Positions 1 to 8,765 of a stretch of 64,000 bases of DNA are shown here, one piece after another. Positions within the stretch are counted from its first letter, which is position 1, and every line of letters starts with the position of its first letter. The stretch covers positions 248,001 to 312,000 of the forward strand of contig NZ_SDQC01000003.1 in the NCBI RefSeq assembly GCF_004153445.1. Reading direction: 5' to 3'. Source of the DNA: Allopusillimonas soli (GTDB lineage Bacteria; Pseudomonadota; Gammaproteobacteria; Burkholderiales; Burkholderiaceae_B). Under the pieces are notes generated by a model. The model was not told where the DNA came from. It worked only from the letters and a program-made list of their open reading frames with translations, and ran no database searches. A program made the position numbers and the translations under genes.

Positions 1-1006
1 CGTCGGAAAATCGTTTGTTGGTCTGATGCGCTTCGTTGAGATGGGCAAGGAAGTAATCGGCAAGATCCAATACGTCGTTCTCGCGCTCGCGCAAGGGCGG
101 CAGCTCCAGCGGAAAGACGCTGAGTCTATGATACAAGTCTTCACGCAACATACCCATTGCAACAGCCTGCTCGGGATTTCGATTCGTGGCCGCCACCACA
201 CGGACATCGGTCTTGATTTCCTCCTGGGTACCCACCCGCATGAAGCGCCCCGTTTCGAGCACGCGCAGCAGACGCACCTGCAGATCCATGGACATCTCCG
301 TGATTTCATCCAGGAATATGGTGCCGCCCTGGGCCCGTTCGAAATATCCCTTGTGCTGCCTGTCCGCCCCGGTAAAACTGCCCTTCTCGTGCCCGAACAG
401 CTCGCTTTCTATCAGATTGGGCGAAATCGCGCCGCAATTGACTGGCAGAAAAGGCTGCGACGCCCTCGGACTCGCCAGATGAATGGCTTCGGCCGCCAGC
501 TCCTTGCCGGTGCCGCTTTCTCCCACCAGCAGCACAGTCGCCTGCGTGGGTGCCACTTTCGCAATGTGAACGCGCAGCAATTGCATAGCGCGGGATTTGC
601 CCACCATCTTGGCGAAGCAATCATCGGGCGCCGCCACGGAAGACGACGGCGCATCAGCCGCCTTGACCTGCTGCAACAGGCCACGCAGGCGGCGCAAGCT
701 CACGGGCTTGAGCAGATAGTCCACGGCGCCGAGTCGCAGTGCCTCGATGGCATTATCCACGCTGGAATAACCCGTTATGAATGCGACGTTGACATCGGGC
801 AAGTTCAGGTCTTTCCAGAACGCCATGCCATTGCCGTCAGGCAACTGCATATCGAGGAAAACGACATCAGGCCTTTGCCGCTCAATTTGTATGCGCGCCT
901 GGCGAATATCGCCGGCCTGTGCGGTGGTGTAGCCATCATCGACCGCAATGTCGGCGATGAGTTCTCTCGTCGCAACATCGTCGTCTACAACCAGAAGGTG
1001 AGGCAT
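1..1006 (-). CDS. NtrC-family sigma-54 response regulator (C-terminus off window)
   Basis: Partial gene read leftwards from ATG at 1004-1006 (MPHLLVVDDD); about 335 residues are visible and the C-terminal Fis-type HTH lies beyond the left edge. Residues 1-120 are a receiver domain with the acidic pocket DDD and the phospho-acceptor Asp52 in FLDMQLPDG, and the Lys of LLKPVS. The AAA+ domain follows, with Walker A GESGTGKE, the sigma-54 contact loop as GSFTGA, and Walker B GTIFLDE. Such proteins, once phosphorylated by a histidine kinase, remodel sigma-54 holoenzyme at -24/-12 promoters. The kinase is not in view and may lie to the left. It is divergent from a second activator, and rpoN follows, so the three probably form one control locus. 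Targets are unknown. Confidence 0.9.
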   Translation of the reverse strand, partial: MPHLLVVDDDVATRELIADIAVDDGYTTAQAGDIRQARIQIERQRPDVVFLDMQLPDGNGMAFWKDLNLPDVNVAFITGYSSVDNAIEALRLGAVDYLLKPVSLRRLRGLLQQVKAADAPSSSVAAPDDCFAKMVGKSRAMQLLRVHIAKVAPTQATVLLVGESGTGKELAAEAIHLASPRASQPFLPVNCGAISPNLIESELFGHEKGSFTGADRQHKGYFERAQGGTIFLDEITEMSMDLQVRLLRVLETGRFMRVGTQEEIKTDVRVVAATNRNPEQAVAMGMLREDLYHRLSVFPLELPPLRERENDVLDLADYFLAHLNEAHQTNKRFSD

Positions 1007-1066
1007 ATACACTGTTTCAGAAAAACACTTTCCCAAACCCTTCCTGCCCGAGTGTGTCGGGCGGCA

Positions 1067-1082
1067 TGGCATCCGACTTGCG
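1067..1082 (+). promoter_or_regulatory. possible sigma-54 (-24/-12) promoter
   Basis: TGGCATCCGACTTGCG has the -24 GG and -12 GC elements at the canonical spacing of the consensus TGGCACG-N4-TTGCW. It points at the activator gene beginning at 1260, leaving a leader of about 165 nt. The -24 half is a good match and the -12 half ends in G rather than A or T. A single short match, so only moderately supported. Confidence 0.33.
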
Positions 1083-1259
1083 ACGAGAAGAACACCGTCC
1101 AAGCCTGCCGTTCAATATACCTTAAATATGCAGTATTGTTTGCGAGACATCTGGTATTAACGTACTAAACCGTTTAACGCTTTGTGCAGGCCGGTACCGT
1201 GGCGCGCTCTTGCAGCCGCGCCGGGCGCGCAGGCAGGTTTCATGTTGGACTGACACGTC

Positions 1260-2210
1260 ATGATCAATTCATCGAAGATACTGGGCCGCTCCAATGCCGC
1301 TTTCGATCTGGCGCGCGCCATTGTCAAGGCCGCACCGACAGAGGCCTCGGTACTCGTCATCGGAGAAAGCGGCACCGGCAAGGAAATCGTGGCCCGCGCG
1401 CTCCACGGGCGCAGCTTGCGGCGCGATGCGCCCTTCGTGGCAGTGAACTGCGGCGCCATTTCTCCCTCGCTGGCCGAAAGTGAGCTGTTCGGGCACGAGA
1501 AAGGCAGCTTTACCGGCGCCGCCGCCACCACCATGGGCTGCTTCGAACGCGCCCACACCGGAACGCTCTTTCTGGACGAAGTAACCGAAATGCCGCTGGC
1601 GATGCAGGTCCTGCTTTTGAGAGTGCTGGAAAGCCGGCGCTACAACCGGGTGGGAGGAACGCAGCAAGTCGAAGTCGACCTGCGCATTGTCGCCGCCACA
1701 AACCGCGATCCCAGGGAAGCCGTGCTGGCCGGTCATTTTCGCTCCGACCTGCTTTATCGCCTGGCCGTTTTTCCCATACGTGTTCCCGCGCTCCGGGAGC
1801 GGAAATCGGATATCCCCTATCTGGCCCAACGCATATTGGCTGATCTCAACACGCAGGAAAAAACCAGGAAGCGTTTCGCGCGCGATGCACTGGGCAATCT
1901 TGAGGAATACAACTGGCCGGGCAATATCCGCGAGCTCAAGAATGTCGTGACACGCGCCTTCATTCTTGCCGACGACGAGTTGCGCATCACACCCATCAAG
2001 CCCATCTTTCGCCCCGCGCCGCTGGAAGTGCAGCAAGGATTTCTCAAGGTGCCTGTCGGCACACCGCTCACAAATGCCCAGCATGCCGTCATCTTGGCAA
2101 CGCTGAATCACTTTGATGGCGACAGGCGCCGTACCGCCAGCACCTTGGGCATCAGTCCCAAGACCCTGTACAACCGCCTGGAGCAGATGAACGACAAGAA
2201 GGATAACTGA
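1260..2210 (+). CDS. stand-alone sigma-54 activator (AAA+ plus Fis HTH, no sensor domain)
   Basis: A 316-residue bacterial enhancer-binding protein. The AAA+ domain begins almost at the N-terminus: Walker A GESGTGKE at 35-42, contact loop GSFTGA at 82-87, Walker B GTLFLDEV at 101-108, and an arginine-finger region near LRERKSDI. The last 40 residues form a Fis-type HTH ending in [18 protein letters not shown]. There is no receiver, GAF or PAS domain, so, as in PspF or HrpR/S, activity is probably controlled by a partner protein, by its own level, or not at all. It has no strong Shine-Dalgarno sequence. It lies directly upstream of rpoN, whose putative -24/-12 promoter needs just such an activator. 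Confidence 0.9.
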   Translation: MINSSKILGRSNAAFDLARAIVKAAPTEASVLVIGESGTGKEIVARALHGRSLRRDAPFVAVNCGAISPSLAESELFGHEKGSFTGAAATTMGCFERAHTGTLFLDEVTEMPLAMQVLLLRVLESRRYNRVGGTQQVEVDLRIVAATNRDPREAVLAGHFRSDLLYRLAVFPIRVPALRERKSDIPYLAQRILADLNTQEKTRKRFARDALGNLEEYNWPGNIRELKNVVTRAFILADDELRITPIKPIFRPAPLEVQQGFLKVPVGTPLTNAQHAVILATLNHFDGDRRRTASTLGISPKTLYNRLEQMNDKKDN

Positions 2211-2283
2211 GGGGCGATTTCGCACCATGCCGCTCGCCGGCGCATGCGCGCCCCGCACCGCACACGGCCAACGGCAAACGTAT

Positions 2284-2305
2284 TTCTTACACGCATTGGT
2301 AAGAA
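2284..2305. promoter_or_regulatory. inverted repeat, candidate activator binding site upstream of rpoN
   Basis: Perfect 7-bp arms TTCTTAC and GTAAGAA are separated by 8 bases. The centre lies about 100 bases upstream of the start point expected from the -24/-12 element at 2367-2382, a usual distance for an enhancer-binding-protein site. Which of the two neighbouring activators would bind is not known. Confidence 0.35.
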
Positions 2306-2366
2306 TGCGCCTGATTCCCCCCGCGCTTGCACCCGCATCCACTTGAATCAACACGTGATTCAATTC

Positions 2367-2382
2367 TGGCATAAACATTGCT
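2367..2382 (+). promoter_or_regulatory. sigma-54 promoter of rpoN
   Basis: TGGCATAAACATTGCT matches the sigma-54 consensus TGGCACG-N4-TTGCW, with GG and GC exactly one helical turn apart. It lies 56 bases before the proposed rpoN start codon and downstream of the inverted repeat at 2284-2305. This arrangement predicts that rpoN transcription depends on sigma-54 itself. Confidence 0.6.
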
Positions 2383-2438
2383 TCATACCCGGTAGTACCG
2401 GTGCGGCCGCATCCGTCGCCATCCCTGGGAGAAGCGAA

Positions 2439-3899
2439 TTGGCACAACTTGGCTATGAACTGCAAACACGGCAAACAACCGCGCTGACACCAAGGTTGCA
2501 GCAATCTGTGCGCCTGCTCCAGATGTCCACGCTGGAGTTCAATCACGAAGTGGCCCGCGCCCTGGCGGACAATCCTTTTCTGGAAGAACTGGAGGAAGGC
2601 GGCCAGGACGCATCCGCCGAGGCGTCAAACCGCGACGCGGGCGAGGCGCCCATTTCGCAGGACGGCTCGGCGCCATCCGCCGGGACGGATATCGAAGACG
2701 CGCCACGGCAAGGCGAGGCGCAGGCGGAGGCGCCTGCGGCTTGGTCGGGCGACTATCCAGTTCGGCGAGGGCGTGACGATGGCGAATCCGACATCGGCCA
2801 GTGGGCCCGGAGCGAAACCACACTACAGGACGCGCTCTACGAGGACCTTTGCGCTTACTCGCTGAACGAACGAGAAAGACGCATGGCCCTCTACATCATC
2901 GAAGCGCTGGACGACGATGGCTATCTGCGCGAACCGCTGCTTGAGTTGGCCGAGGCGGGCCAGTTCAGCCCGCCGGCCAAGGCCGCGGAATGGGAACTGG
3001 CGCTCAAACTGGTCCAGCAGCTAGGGCCGCCTGGGCTGGCGGCCAGGAATCTGCCCGAATGCCTCCGACTGCAACTGCTCGCCATGACCGCTGACACGGC
3101 CGGCGTCGATACCGCACTGCGCATCGTGGACGGCCACCTCGAAAGGCTGGGCCGCAGCGACTACGCCGGGCTCGCCCGACTGCTTGCATGCAGCGAAGCG
3201 CAAGCGCGCACGGCGGGCATGCTCATACGCGACCTGTCGCCCCGCCCTGGCCGTCACCCCGGCACAGTGGACCCCTCCTGCTACGTCATACCCGATGCCC
3301 ATGTGCAGAAAATTGGTCGCACATGGATTGCCATTTCCAACCGCGACGCCCTGCCACGGGCGCGCTTGAACGACACCTATGCGCGCATGTTCCGCGGTAC
3401 GCGCTATGACGACAGAGCGATGATGGCCCAGGCGCTGCAGGAAGCGCGGTGGCTCATGCGCAGCCTTGCGCAGCGCACGCAGACTATCCAGCGCGTGGCC
3501 CAGGCCATAGTCGCTAGGCAGCAGACATTCTTCGATTATGGCGACGTGGCGCTGCGCCCGTTGATGCTCAGCGAGATCGCCCAGGAACTGGACATGCATG
3601 AATCCACCGTATCCCGGGCAACCAGCAACAAATACCTGGCGACGCCGCGCGGCATCTATGAGTTCAAGCATTTCTTCTCGCGCGAACTGGCCACGCGTTC
3701 TGGCGGCACATGCTCGGCTGGCGCCGTGCGCGCATTGATCCAGGAGATGATAGATGAGGAGGACCCTCAGGCACCGCTGTCGGATGTCGTGTTGGCCAGC
3801 AAGCTCGCGCGCGAAGGCATAGTGGTGGCGCGGCGCACCGTGTCGAAGTACCGGGCGCAGATCAAGTATCCGCCGGCGGAGCTGCGGCGCGCGCCTTAG
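2439..3899 (+). CDS. rpoN: RNA polymerase sigma-54 factor
   Basis: Sigma-54 recruits RNA polymerase to -24/-12 promoters and needs an ATP-driven activator. The start chosen is TTG at 2439, preceded by GGGAGAAG at good spacing, giving 486 residues; longer in-frame starts exist back to 2244, but the added residues match nothing in the family. Region I is the Gln/Leu-rich LTPRLQQSVRLLQMSTLEF at about 16-34, followed by an acidic, low-complexity region II. The C-terminal part holds an HTH (LSEIAQELDMHESTVSRATSNK) and the RpoN box ARRTVSKYR at 464-472. The usual rpoN neighbours in betaproteobacteria (lptB, hpf, ptsN) are absent, and two sigma-54 activators sit beside it. It is therefore probably a second, specialised copy (rpoN2-like); that is inference. 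Confidence 0.93.
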   Translation: MAQLGYELQTRQTTALTPRLQQSVRLLQMSTLEFNHEVARALADNPFLEELEEGGQDASAEASNRDAGEAPISQDGSAPSAGTDIEDAPRQGEAQAEAPAAWSGDYPVRRGRDDGESDIGQWARSETTLQDALYEDLCAYSLNERERRMALYIIEALDDDGYLREPLLELAEAGQFSPPAKAAEWELALKLVQQLGPPGLAARNLPECLRLQLLAMTADTAGVDTALRIVDGHLERLGRSDYAGLARLLACSEAQARTAGMLIRDLSPRPGRHPGTVDPSCYVIPDAHVQKIGRTWIAISNRDALPRARLNDTYARMFRGTRYDDRAMMAQALQEARWLMRSLAQRTQTIQRVAQAIVARQQTFFDYGDVALRPLMLSEIAQELDMHESTVSRATSNKYLATPRGIYEFKHFFSRELATRSGGTCSAGAVRALIQEMIDEEDPQAPLSDVVLASKLAREGIVVARRTVSKYRAQIKYPPAELRRAP

Positions 3900-4013
3900 C
3901 GCGCGCCACCGGCGCAGCCCTGTGACGGCCATCCGCCCCGCTTGCCGCACCCGTGAGCGGTGTGGCGCAACTGGCGATAGAATGGCGCCATCCACCAAGG
4001 AGCCGTCCGCGCC

Positions 4014-5060
4014 ATGCCCTCCCGCCCCAAATCCGCCAAGACACGGCCCGCCGTTTCATCCTCCGCACAGCGACCCGCCATTGTCGTCGTCGGCACGGGC
4101 GGAACAATAGCCTCGACGGCCTCGCAGGCCACCACCCTGACGAACTATACCGTCACGCAGCAAGCCGATGCGCTGCTGGCTGCCGTACCCGGCATCCAGT
4201 CCCTGGCCGACATCTCCTGCATGCAGATATTCAATGTGGACAGCCGCGCGATTACCGATACGATGCGGCTGCGCCTCGCCCGCAAGGTCGATCGCCTGCT
4301 CGAGCAACCGGATGTGGACGGCGTCGTCATCACACACGGCACCGATACCATGGAGGAAACCGCCTACTTCCTGAATCTGACCATAAAAAGCGCCAAACCG
4401 GTGATCGTGACGGGCGCCATGCGCCCCGCATCCGCGCTCAGCGCCGATGGGCCGCTCAATCTGTACAACGCCGTGCTGCTGGCAGCGTCCTCCGAGGCAC
4501 AAGGTCTGGGCGTGCTGGTGATGCTGAACGACCGTGCGCATGCCGCCCGACTAGTCAGCAAGATTCACACCACCCATGTCGATGCATTCACCTCCGGCGA
4601 AGCCGGCTGCGTTGCCGAAGTTCAAGACGGGAGCATTGTTTCGCTGCGTCCGCCCGCACGCCCCCATACGCTGGACACGCCTTTTGCGCTTCGGCAGATA
4701 AGGCGCCTGCCTCGGGTCGATATCCTGTATGACTATCAGGGAGCGGGCTTGCATCTGTACAAGGCGGCCATTGAGGCGGGAGCACGAGGCATTGTCGTTG
4801 CCGCCTGCGGCAATGGCAGCCTGACGCCCCAGGCCGAGAGAGGCTTGCGTCTGGCGGCACGCCAGGGCGTCGTCTGCGCGCGCAGCAGCCGCACCGGCGC
4901 CGGACGTGTCACGCCCGATCTCGGGCTGGCAAGGCGCGGCATCCTGTCTGCGGATGATCTGAACGCCCAGAAGGCGCGCCTGCTGCTGATGCTTGCCTTG
5001 TCCCTGCCACCGCATGCGTGCACACCGGACAAGATCCAGCACTATTTCGATCGCTATTGA
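4014..5060 (+). CDS. L-asparaginase
   Basis: Hydrolyses asparagine to aspartate and ammonia. The 348-residue protein has the first active-site block VVGTGGTIAS with nucleophile Thr31 and the second block THGTDTMEE with Thr110-Asp111, both diagnostic of the asparaginase I/II superfamily. A further conserved block is VTGAMRPASALSADGP. No signal peptide is visible; the first 20 residues are basic and polar, so a cytoplasmic location is likely although the sequence otherwise resembles type II enzymes. It converges with the pseudouridine synthase gene, the two stop regions overlapping by 7 bases. Glutaminase side activity cannot be judged from sequence. Confidence 0.9.
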   Translation: MPSRPKSAKTRPAVSSSAQRPAIVVVGTGGTIASTASQATTLTNYTVTQQADALLAAVPGIQSLADISCMQIFNVDSRAITDTMRLRLARKVDRLLEQPDVDGVVITHGTDTMEETAYFLNLTIKSAKPVIVTGAMRPASALSADGPLNLYNAVLLAASSEAQGLGVLVMLNDRAHAARLVSKIHTTHVDAFTSGEAGCVAEVQDGSIVSLRPPARPHTLDTPFALRQIRRLPRVDILYDYQGAGLHLYKAAIEAGARGIVVAACGNGSLTPQAERGLRLAARQGVVCARSSRTGAGRVTPDLGLARRGILSADDLNAQKARLLLMLALSLPPHACTPDKIQHYFDRY

Positions 5061-5989
5061 GACAGCCGCAGGCTGCGTGTGCTTTCGAAGCGGCGCATGA
5101 TCCCCAGAAAAGGATCACGAAAAGCAATGGCTCGTGCAAGCAATTGCAGTGGCTGGCGGAAATCATCCGGGGCCGTGGCGGCCTGTCTGCGCGGATAAAG
5201 GCCATCATTGACAATAGGCAGTCCCAACGCGCTCATGTGCGCACGCAACTGGTGCTTGCGCCCCGTCAAGGGCAGCAGGCGATAGCGCGCCATGCCGTCC
5301 GGGCAGCCGTCAAGGCCCATGAGTTCGATACGTGTTTCGCTGTTTGGTGCGCCTGGCGCTTCACGCACGACAAAGCACCCCCGCACATCCTCCAGACGGC
5401 TGCGGCGGGTGAGCGGAAGCGCCAGGCCCCCGGGCAAGGGCGCGAGCGCTTCGTATTCCTTGACCACCGCCCGGGCCTGGAATAGCGACTGGTACGCGCC
5501 GCGCGCGGCCGGATCGGCGCAGAACATCAGCACGCCGGCCGTCTCGCGATCCAGACGATGCAACGGCGTCAGGTCGGGCAGCGCAAGCAGCCGCCTGAGC
5601 CGTGTCAGGGCCGTTTCCCGCAGATGCCGGCCTCCGGGCGTGCTGGCCATGAAGTGCGGCTTGTCCACGACGACCAAGCGCGCATCCTGGTGGAGTATGG
5701 GCAGGTCGAAGGGCAAGACGGACTCATCGGGCACTTCGCGGTAATACCAAAGCCACATGCCGGCCCGATAGGCGCTGTCCGCCCTCTGCGCCACGCCCGT
5801 GCCGTCGACGATCTCGCCCTGCGCCAAGCGCCGTGCGATGATTTCGGCCGGCACATGCGGAAACCGGCCAGGCAGGAATTCGCCCAGCGTTTTCCATGGC
5901 CCTCGCGGCAAATACACCCTGCTTGCCGCAATGCCGTCGCGCATGGGAAGCGGAGGTGCCGCGGGAAGGCGGCTCCCCGTGTCCGGCAT
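5054..5989 (-). CDS. RluA-family pseudouridine synthase
   Basis: Converts specific uridines in rRNA or tRNA to pseudouridine. The catalytic block PLHRLDRETAGVLMF (about 142-156) contains the essential Asp, and VVDKPHFMASTPGG and LTGRKHQLRAHM are the other two conserved RluA motifs. At 311 residues it has no clear N-terminal S4 domain of full length. The ATG at 5987-5989 overlaps the stop of the TRAP permease gene upstream (sequence TGATG), so translation is probably coupled. A link between RNA modification and an organic-acid transporter is not expected from known biology and may only reflect gene packing. The target uridine is not predictable. Confidence 0.88.
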   Translation of the reverse strand: MPDTGSRLPAAPPLPMRDGIAASRVYLPRGPWKTLGEFLPGRFPHVPAEIIARRLAQGEIVDGTGVAQRADSAYRAGMWLWYYREVPDESVLPFDLPILHQDARLVVVDKPHFMASTPGGRHLRETALTRLRRLLALPDLTPLHRLDRETAGVLMFCADPAARGAYQSLFQARAVVKEYEALAPLPGGLALPLTRRSRLEDVRGCFVVREAPGAPNSETRIELMGLDGCPDGMARYRLLPLTGRKHQLRAHMSALGLPIVNDGLYPRRQAATAPDDFRQPLQLLARAIAFRDPFLGIMRRFESTRSLRLSQ

Positions 5990-8637
5990 CAGGCCGCCGC
6001 GGGCTGAGCAAAGCCCTTGCGGCGCAGCCGGCCTCCCTGACGGATCCAGATAAATGCCAGTATGAGCAAGGCAGGAATGTAGAACCAGAACTCGGACGGC
6101 CTGGCGGGATTGGGCACCAGCACCTTATTGATATTCCAGCCCTGTTCCCAGCCGCCCTTGCGAGCCTGACTGCCGAATCGCACCGAGGCAATCTGTGCCT
6201 GATCGCCCAGCGCCATGACCGTCAGGCCGGCCGCCATCAGGCGCTGCTGCCCGGCTGCGGTACCCGTTGCCTGCGCATCCTCAGGCAACGCGGGAAGGGC
6301 GACCGCCACTGTCTTGGTCAGCGACTCGCCTTCCAGGTTCATGCCCTCCAGCTCGGCCACCAGGCGGCCCTTCTTCGGCATGTCCGCGGAGATCTGCAGC
6401 AATTCGGATGGCGAATGGGCGACATACTTCGGCTGTATCTGGTTCATGAACCAGTCGGGCCGGAACAGCATGAAAGTGACCAGGAACAGCAAGCCGATCT
6501 CCATCCAGGTGGCCTTGGCGCGCATCCAGCCCAGCGTGGCGGCCGCGAATGTGAGGGAAGCGAGCGTGGCGCCCGTGACCACCAGGAAAAGCTCCCACCA
6601 GCCATTCACATCGATCAGCAACAGCATGGGATTGAAAATGAACATGAAGGGCAATACAGCCGTCCGCATGGCGTAGGTGACGCCCTGTATGCCTGTCTTG
6701 ATCGGGTCCTCGCCCGATATGGCGGCCGCCGCAAAAGTGGCCAGCCCCACGGGCGGGGTGATGTCAGCCATGATCCCGTAGTAGAACACGAACATGTGTA
6801 CCGCGATCAACGGGATGACCAGGCCATTCTGCGCGCCCAGTTCCACCACCACCGGCGCCATAAGCGTCGCCATCAGGATGTAGTTGGCCGTGGTGGGCAT
6901 GCCCAGCCCCAGCACCAGGCAGACAAAGGCGGTAAAGAACAGCATGATCAGCACATTGCCCATGGATACCAGCTCCACGAACGAGGTCATGCGCAGCCCG
7001 AGTCCGGTCAGGGTAATGGCGCCCACAATAAGCCCCGCCGTGCCGCAGGCGATAGCGATGCCGACCATGTTGCGCGCGCCTTCCTGCAGGCCGGTAATGG
7101 CATCGCTGAAGCCCTGTTTCCATACGCCGCGGGCCGGCTGCTTGCGGAACCATGCAATGATGGGGTGCTGCGTGATCATCTGGATCAGCATGGCGACCAC
7201 GGCCCAGAAAGCCGACAGGCCCGCCGACAACTGCTCCACCGCGAGGCACCATACCAGGATTCCGATGGGGATCAGGTAGTACAGGCCGGCGCGAACCGTG
7301 GGCCATGGCTCCGGCCGCACAGGATTGGTGATGTCGATATCTGTCGGCAGGTCGGGATGCGCCGCCGCCACGCGCAACAACCACACGTAGAGCACCGCCA
7401 GCATGGCCAGCAGTATCCATATGGCGGCGTCGCCTGCAACCGCCTGTACGCCTATGCCTATCCAATAAGTCAAGCCCATGACAATGAGCGTGCCAGCGAT
7501 GCCCATGCCCCAGCCAGCCAGTTTCTGCAGCAGCGTGCGTGGCTTTCCGGCGGACATCATGGGCTCTATGCCCATCTTCAGTGCTTCCAGATGCACGATA
7601 TAGAACAGCGCGATATAGGAAATACTGGCCGGCAGCAGGGCATGGCGAATGATGTCGGTATAGGGAATGCCCACATACTCGATCATCAGGAATGCCGCGG
7701 CGCCCATAACGGGCGGCATGATCTGGCCGTTGACGGAAGAGGCCGTCTCGATGGCTCCGGCGCGTATCCCGCCGTAGCCCGCCCGCTTCATGAGAGGAAT
7801 GGTGAATATGCCCCCCGTAACGACGTTGGCCACCGACGAGGCCGACACAATGCCATTGACGGCCGAGGACACCACGGCGACCTTGGCGGGCCCCCCGCGC
7901 AAGTGGCCCAGCATGGCGAAGGAAACCTGCATCATGTAGTTGCCCGCGCCGCAGCGGTCAAGCAGCGAGCCCAGCAAGACGAAAATGAAAATGTAGGACA
8001 GCGACACGCCCAGCGCCACGCCGTAGACGCCCTCGGTGGTGAGCCACATGTGGGACATCAGCCGCTCGACCGACGCGCCGCGGTGAGCCAGCGCGTCGGG
8101 CAGCCAAGGCCCCAGAAAGACATACGCCACAAAGATGGCACCCAGCACAGCCATGGGCGCGCCCAGTGCGCGGCGCGTCACTTCCAGCAGCAGTAGCAGG
8201 CCGATGGAGGCGGAGACAATATCCAGCGTGGTGGGAATGCCTGGCCTCGTGGCCAGTTCTTTATAGAAAATAAACAGATACGACGCGCAAAACCCCGCGA
8301 TGATGGCGAGCACCCAGTCAATGGCGGGCATCTGGTCGCGCGGAGAACTCTTGCGAGCGGGATAGGCCAGATAACCGAGAAAGACGGCCATGCCCAGATG
8401 CAGGGCCCGACCTTCCGTGTCGTTGAAGATACCGATATTCAGGGCGAAAGGCAGCGGGGATGCCACCCAAAGCTGGAACAGCGACCAGATGACGGCGCCC
8501 CAGAACAGCACTGCGCCGGTAAAGCCGCCAACATTGCGGCCGCCCCGATCAACATCGGCCACCAGTTGTTCAAGATGAGCGTTCGACGGCGCGCTGGCTT
8601 GCGGGGCGGTCGAATCCGTGGGGATTGTCGTGCTCAT
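5989..8637 (-). CDS. TRAP transporter fused permease (DctQM, TAXI type)
   Basis: An 882-residue inner-membrane permease in which the small (DctQ-like) and large (DctM-like) TRAP subunits are fused. About four hydrophobic segments fall in residues 40-190, then the long DctM-like part with many segments. The C-terminal 190 residues contain an extra soluble stretch and a last membrane helix, as in TRAP permeases with a DUF3394-like tail. It works with a TAXI-type periplasmic receptor, encoded immediately upstream on the same strand, to import a substrate with the Na+ or H+ gradient. The substrate is unknown; the family takes up dicarboxylates, glutamate or related acids. The stop overlaps the next start codon. 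Confidence 0.9.
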   Translation of the reverse strand: MSTTIPTDSTAPQASAPSNAHLEQLVADVDRGGRNVGGFTGAVLFWGAVIWSLFQLWVASPLPFALNIGIFNDTEGRALHLGMAVFLGYLAYPARKSSPRDQMPAIDWVLAIIAGFCASYLFIFYKELATRPGIPTTLDIVSASIGLLLLLEVTRRALGAPMAVLGAIFVAYVFLGPWLPDALAHRGASVERLMSHMWLTTEGVYGVALGVSLSYIFIFVLLGSLLDRCGAGNYMMQVSFAMLGHLRGGPAKVAVVSSAVNGIVSASSVANVVTGGIFTIPLMKRAGYGGIRAGAIETASSVNGQIMPPVMGAAAFLMIEYVGIPYTDIIRHALLPASISYIALFYIVHLEALKMGIEPMMSAGKPRTLLQKLAGWGMGIAGTLIVMGLTYWIGIGVQAVAGDAAIWILLAMLAVLYVWLLRVAAAHPDLPTDIDITNPVRPEPWPTVRAGLYYLIPIGILVWCLAVEQLSAGLSAFWAVVAMLIQMITQHPIIAWFRKQPARGVWKQGFSDAITGLQEGARNMVGIAIACGTAGLIVGAITLTGLGLRMTSFVELVSMGNVLIMLFFTAFVCLVLGLGMPTTANYILMATLMAPVVVELGAQNGLVIPLIAVHMFVFYYGIMADITPPVGLATFAAAAISGEDPIKTGIQGVTYAMRTAVLPFMFIFNPMLLLIDVNGWWELFLVVTGATLASLTFAAATLGWMRAKATWMEIGLLFLVTFMLFRPDWFMNQIQPKYVAHSPSELLQISADMPKKGRLVAELEGMNLEGESLTKTVAVALPALPEDAQATGTAAGQQRLMAAGLTVMALGDQAQIASVRFGSQARKGGWEQGWNINKVLVPNPARPSEFWFYIPALLILAFIWIRQGGRLRRKGFAQPAAA

Positions 8638-8725
8638 GGTGGATTCCTAAAAAAAACGTGAAATGCAGCCGGAGGGACCGACCAGTGGACCGCCGCGCGC
8701 ATGGCGTGTGGTCGATGACGGCAAA

Positions 8726-8745
8726 GGCCCCGGCGGTGCGGGGCC
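8726..8745 (-). terminator. intercistronic hairpin between TAXI receptor and permease
   Basis: GGCCCCG and CGGGGCC form a perfect 7-bp stem with a 6-base loop in the 128-base gap after the receptor gene. There is only a short T run after it, so it probably stabilises the upstream mRNA or partly attenuates transcription rather than ending it fully. Confidence 0.45.
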
Positions 8746-8765
8746 CTGCACGCCACCTCAGCAGG

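Noticed and set aside
26-1168. Long rightward open frame of 380 codons at the left end
   Set aside because: It is the antisense shadow of the response regulator gene; the leftward frame has receiver and AAA+ motifs, the rightward one resembles nothing.
1166-1176. Short palindrome TAAAC-C-GTTTA between the two activator genes
   Set aside because: Arms of only five bases in an AT-rich stretch; too short to separate from chance.
5896-8196. Rightward open frame of 766 codons
   Set aside because: Shadow of the TRAP permease gene; His/Gln/Arg-rich composition typical of the antisense of a hydrophobic GC-rich gene.
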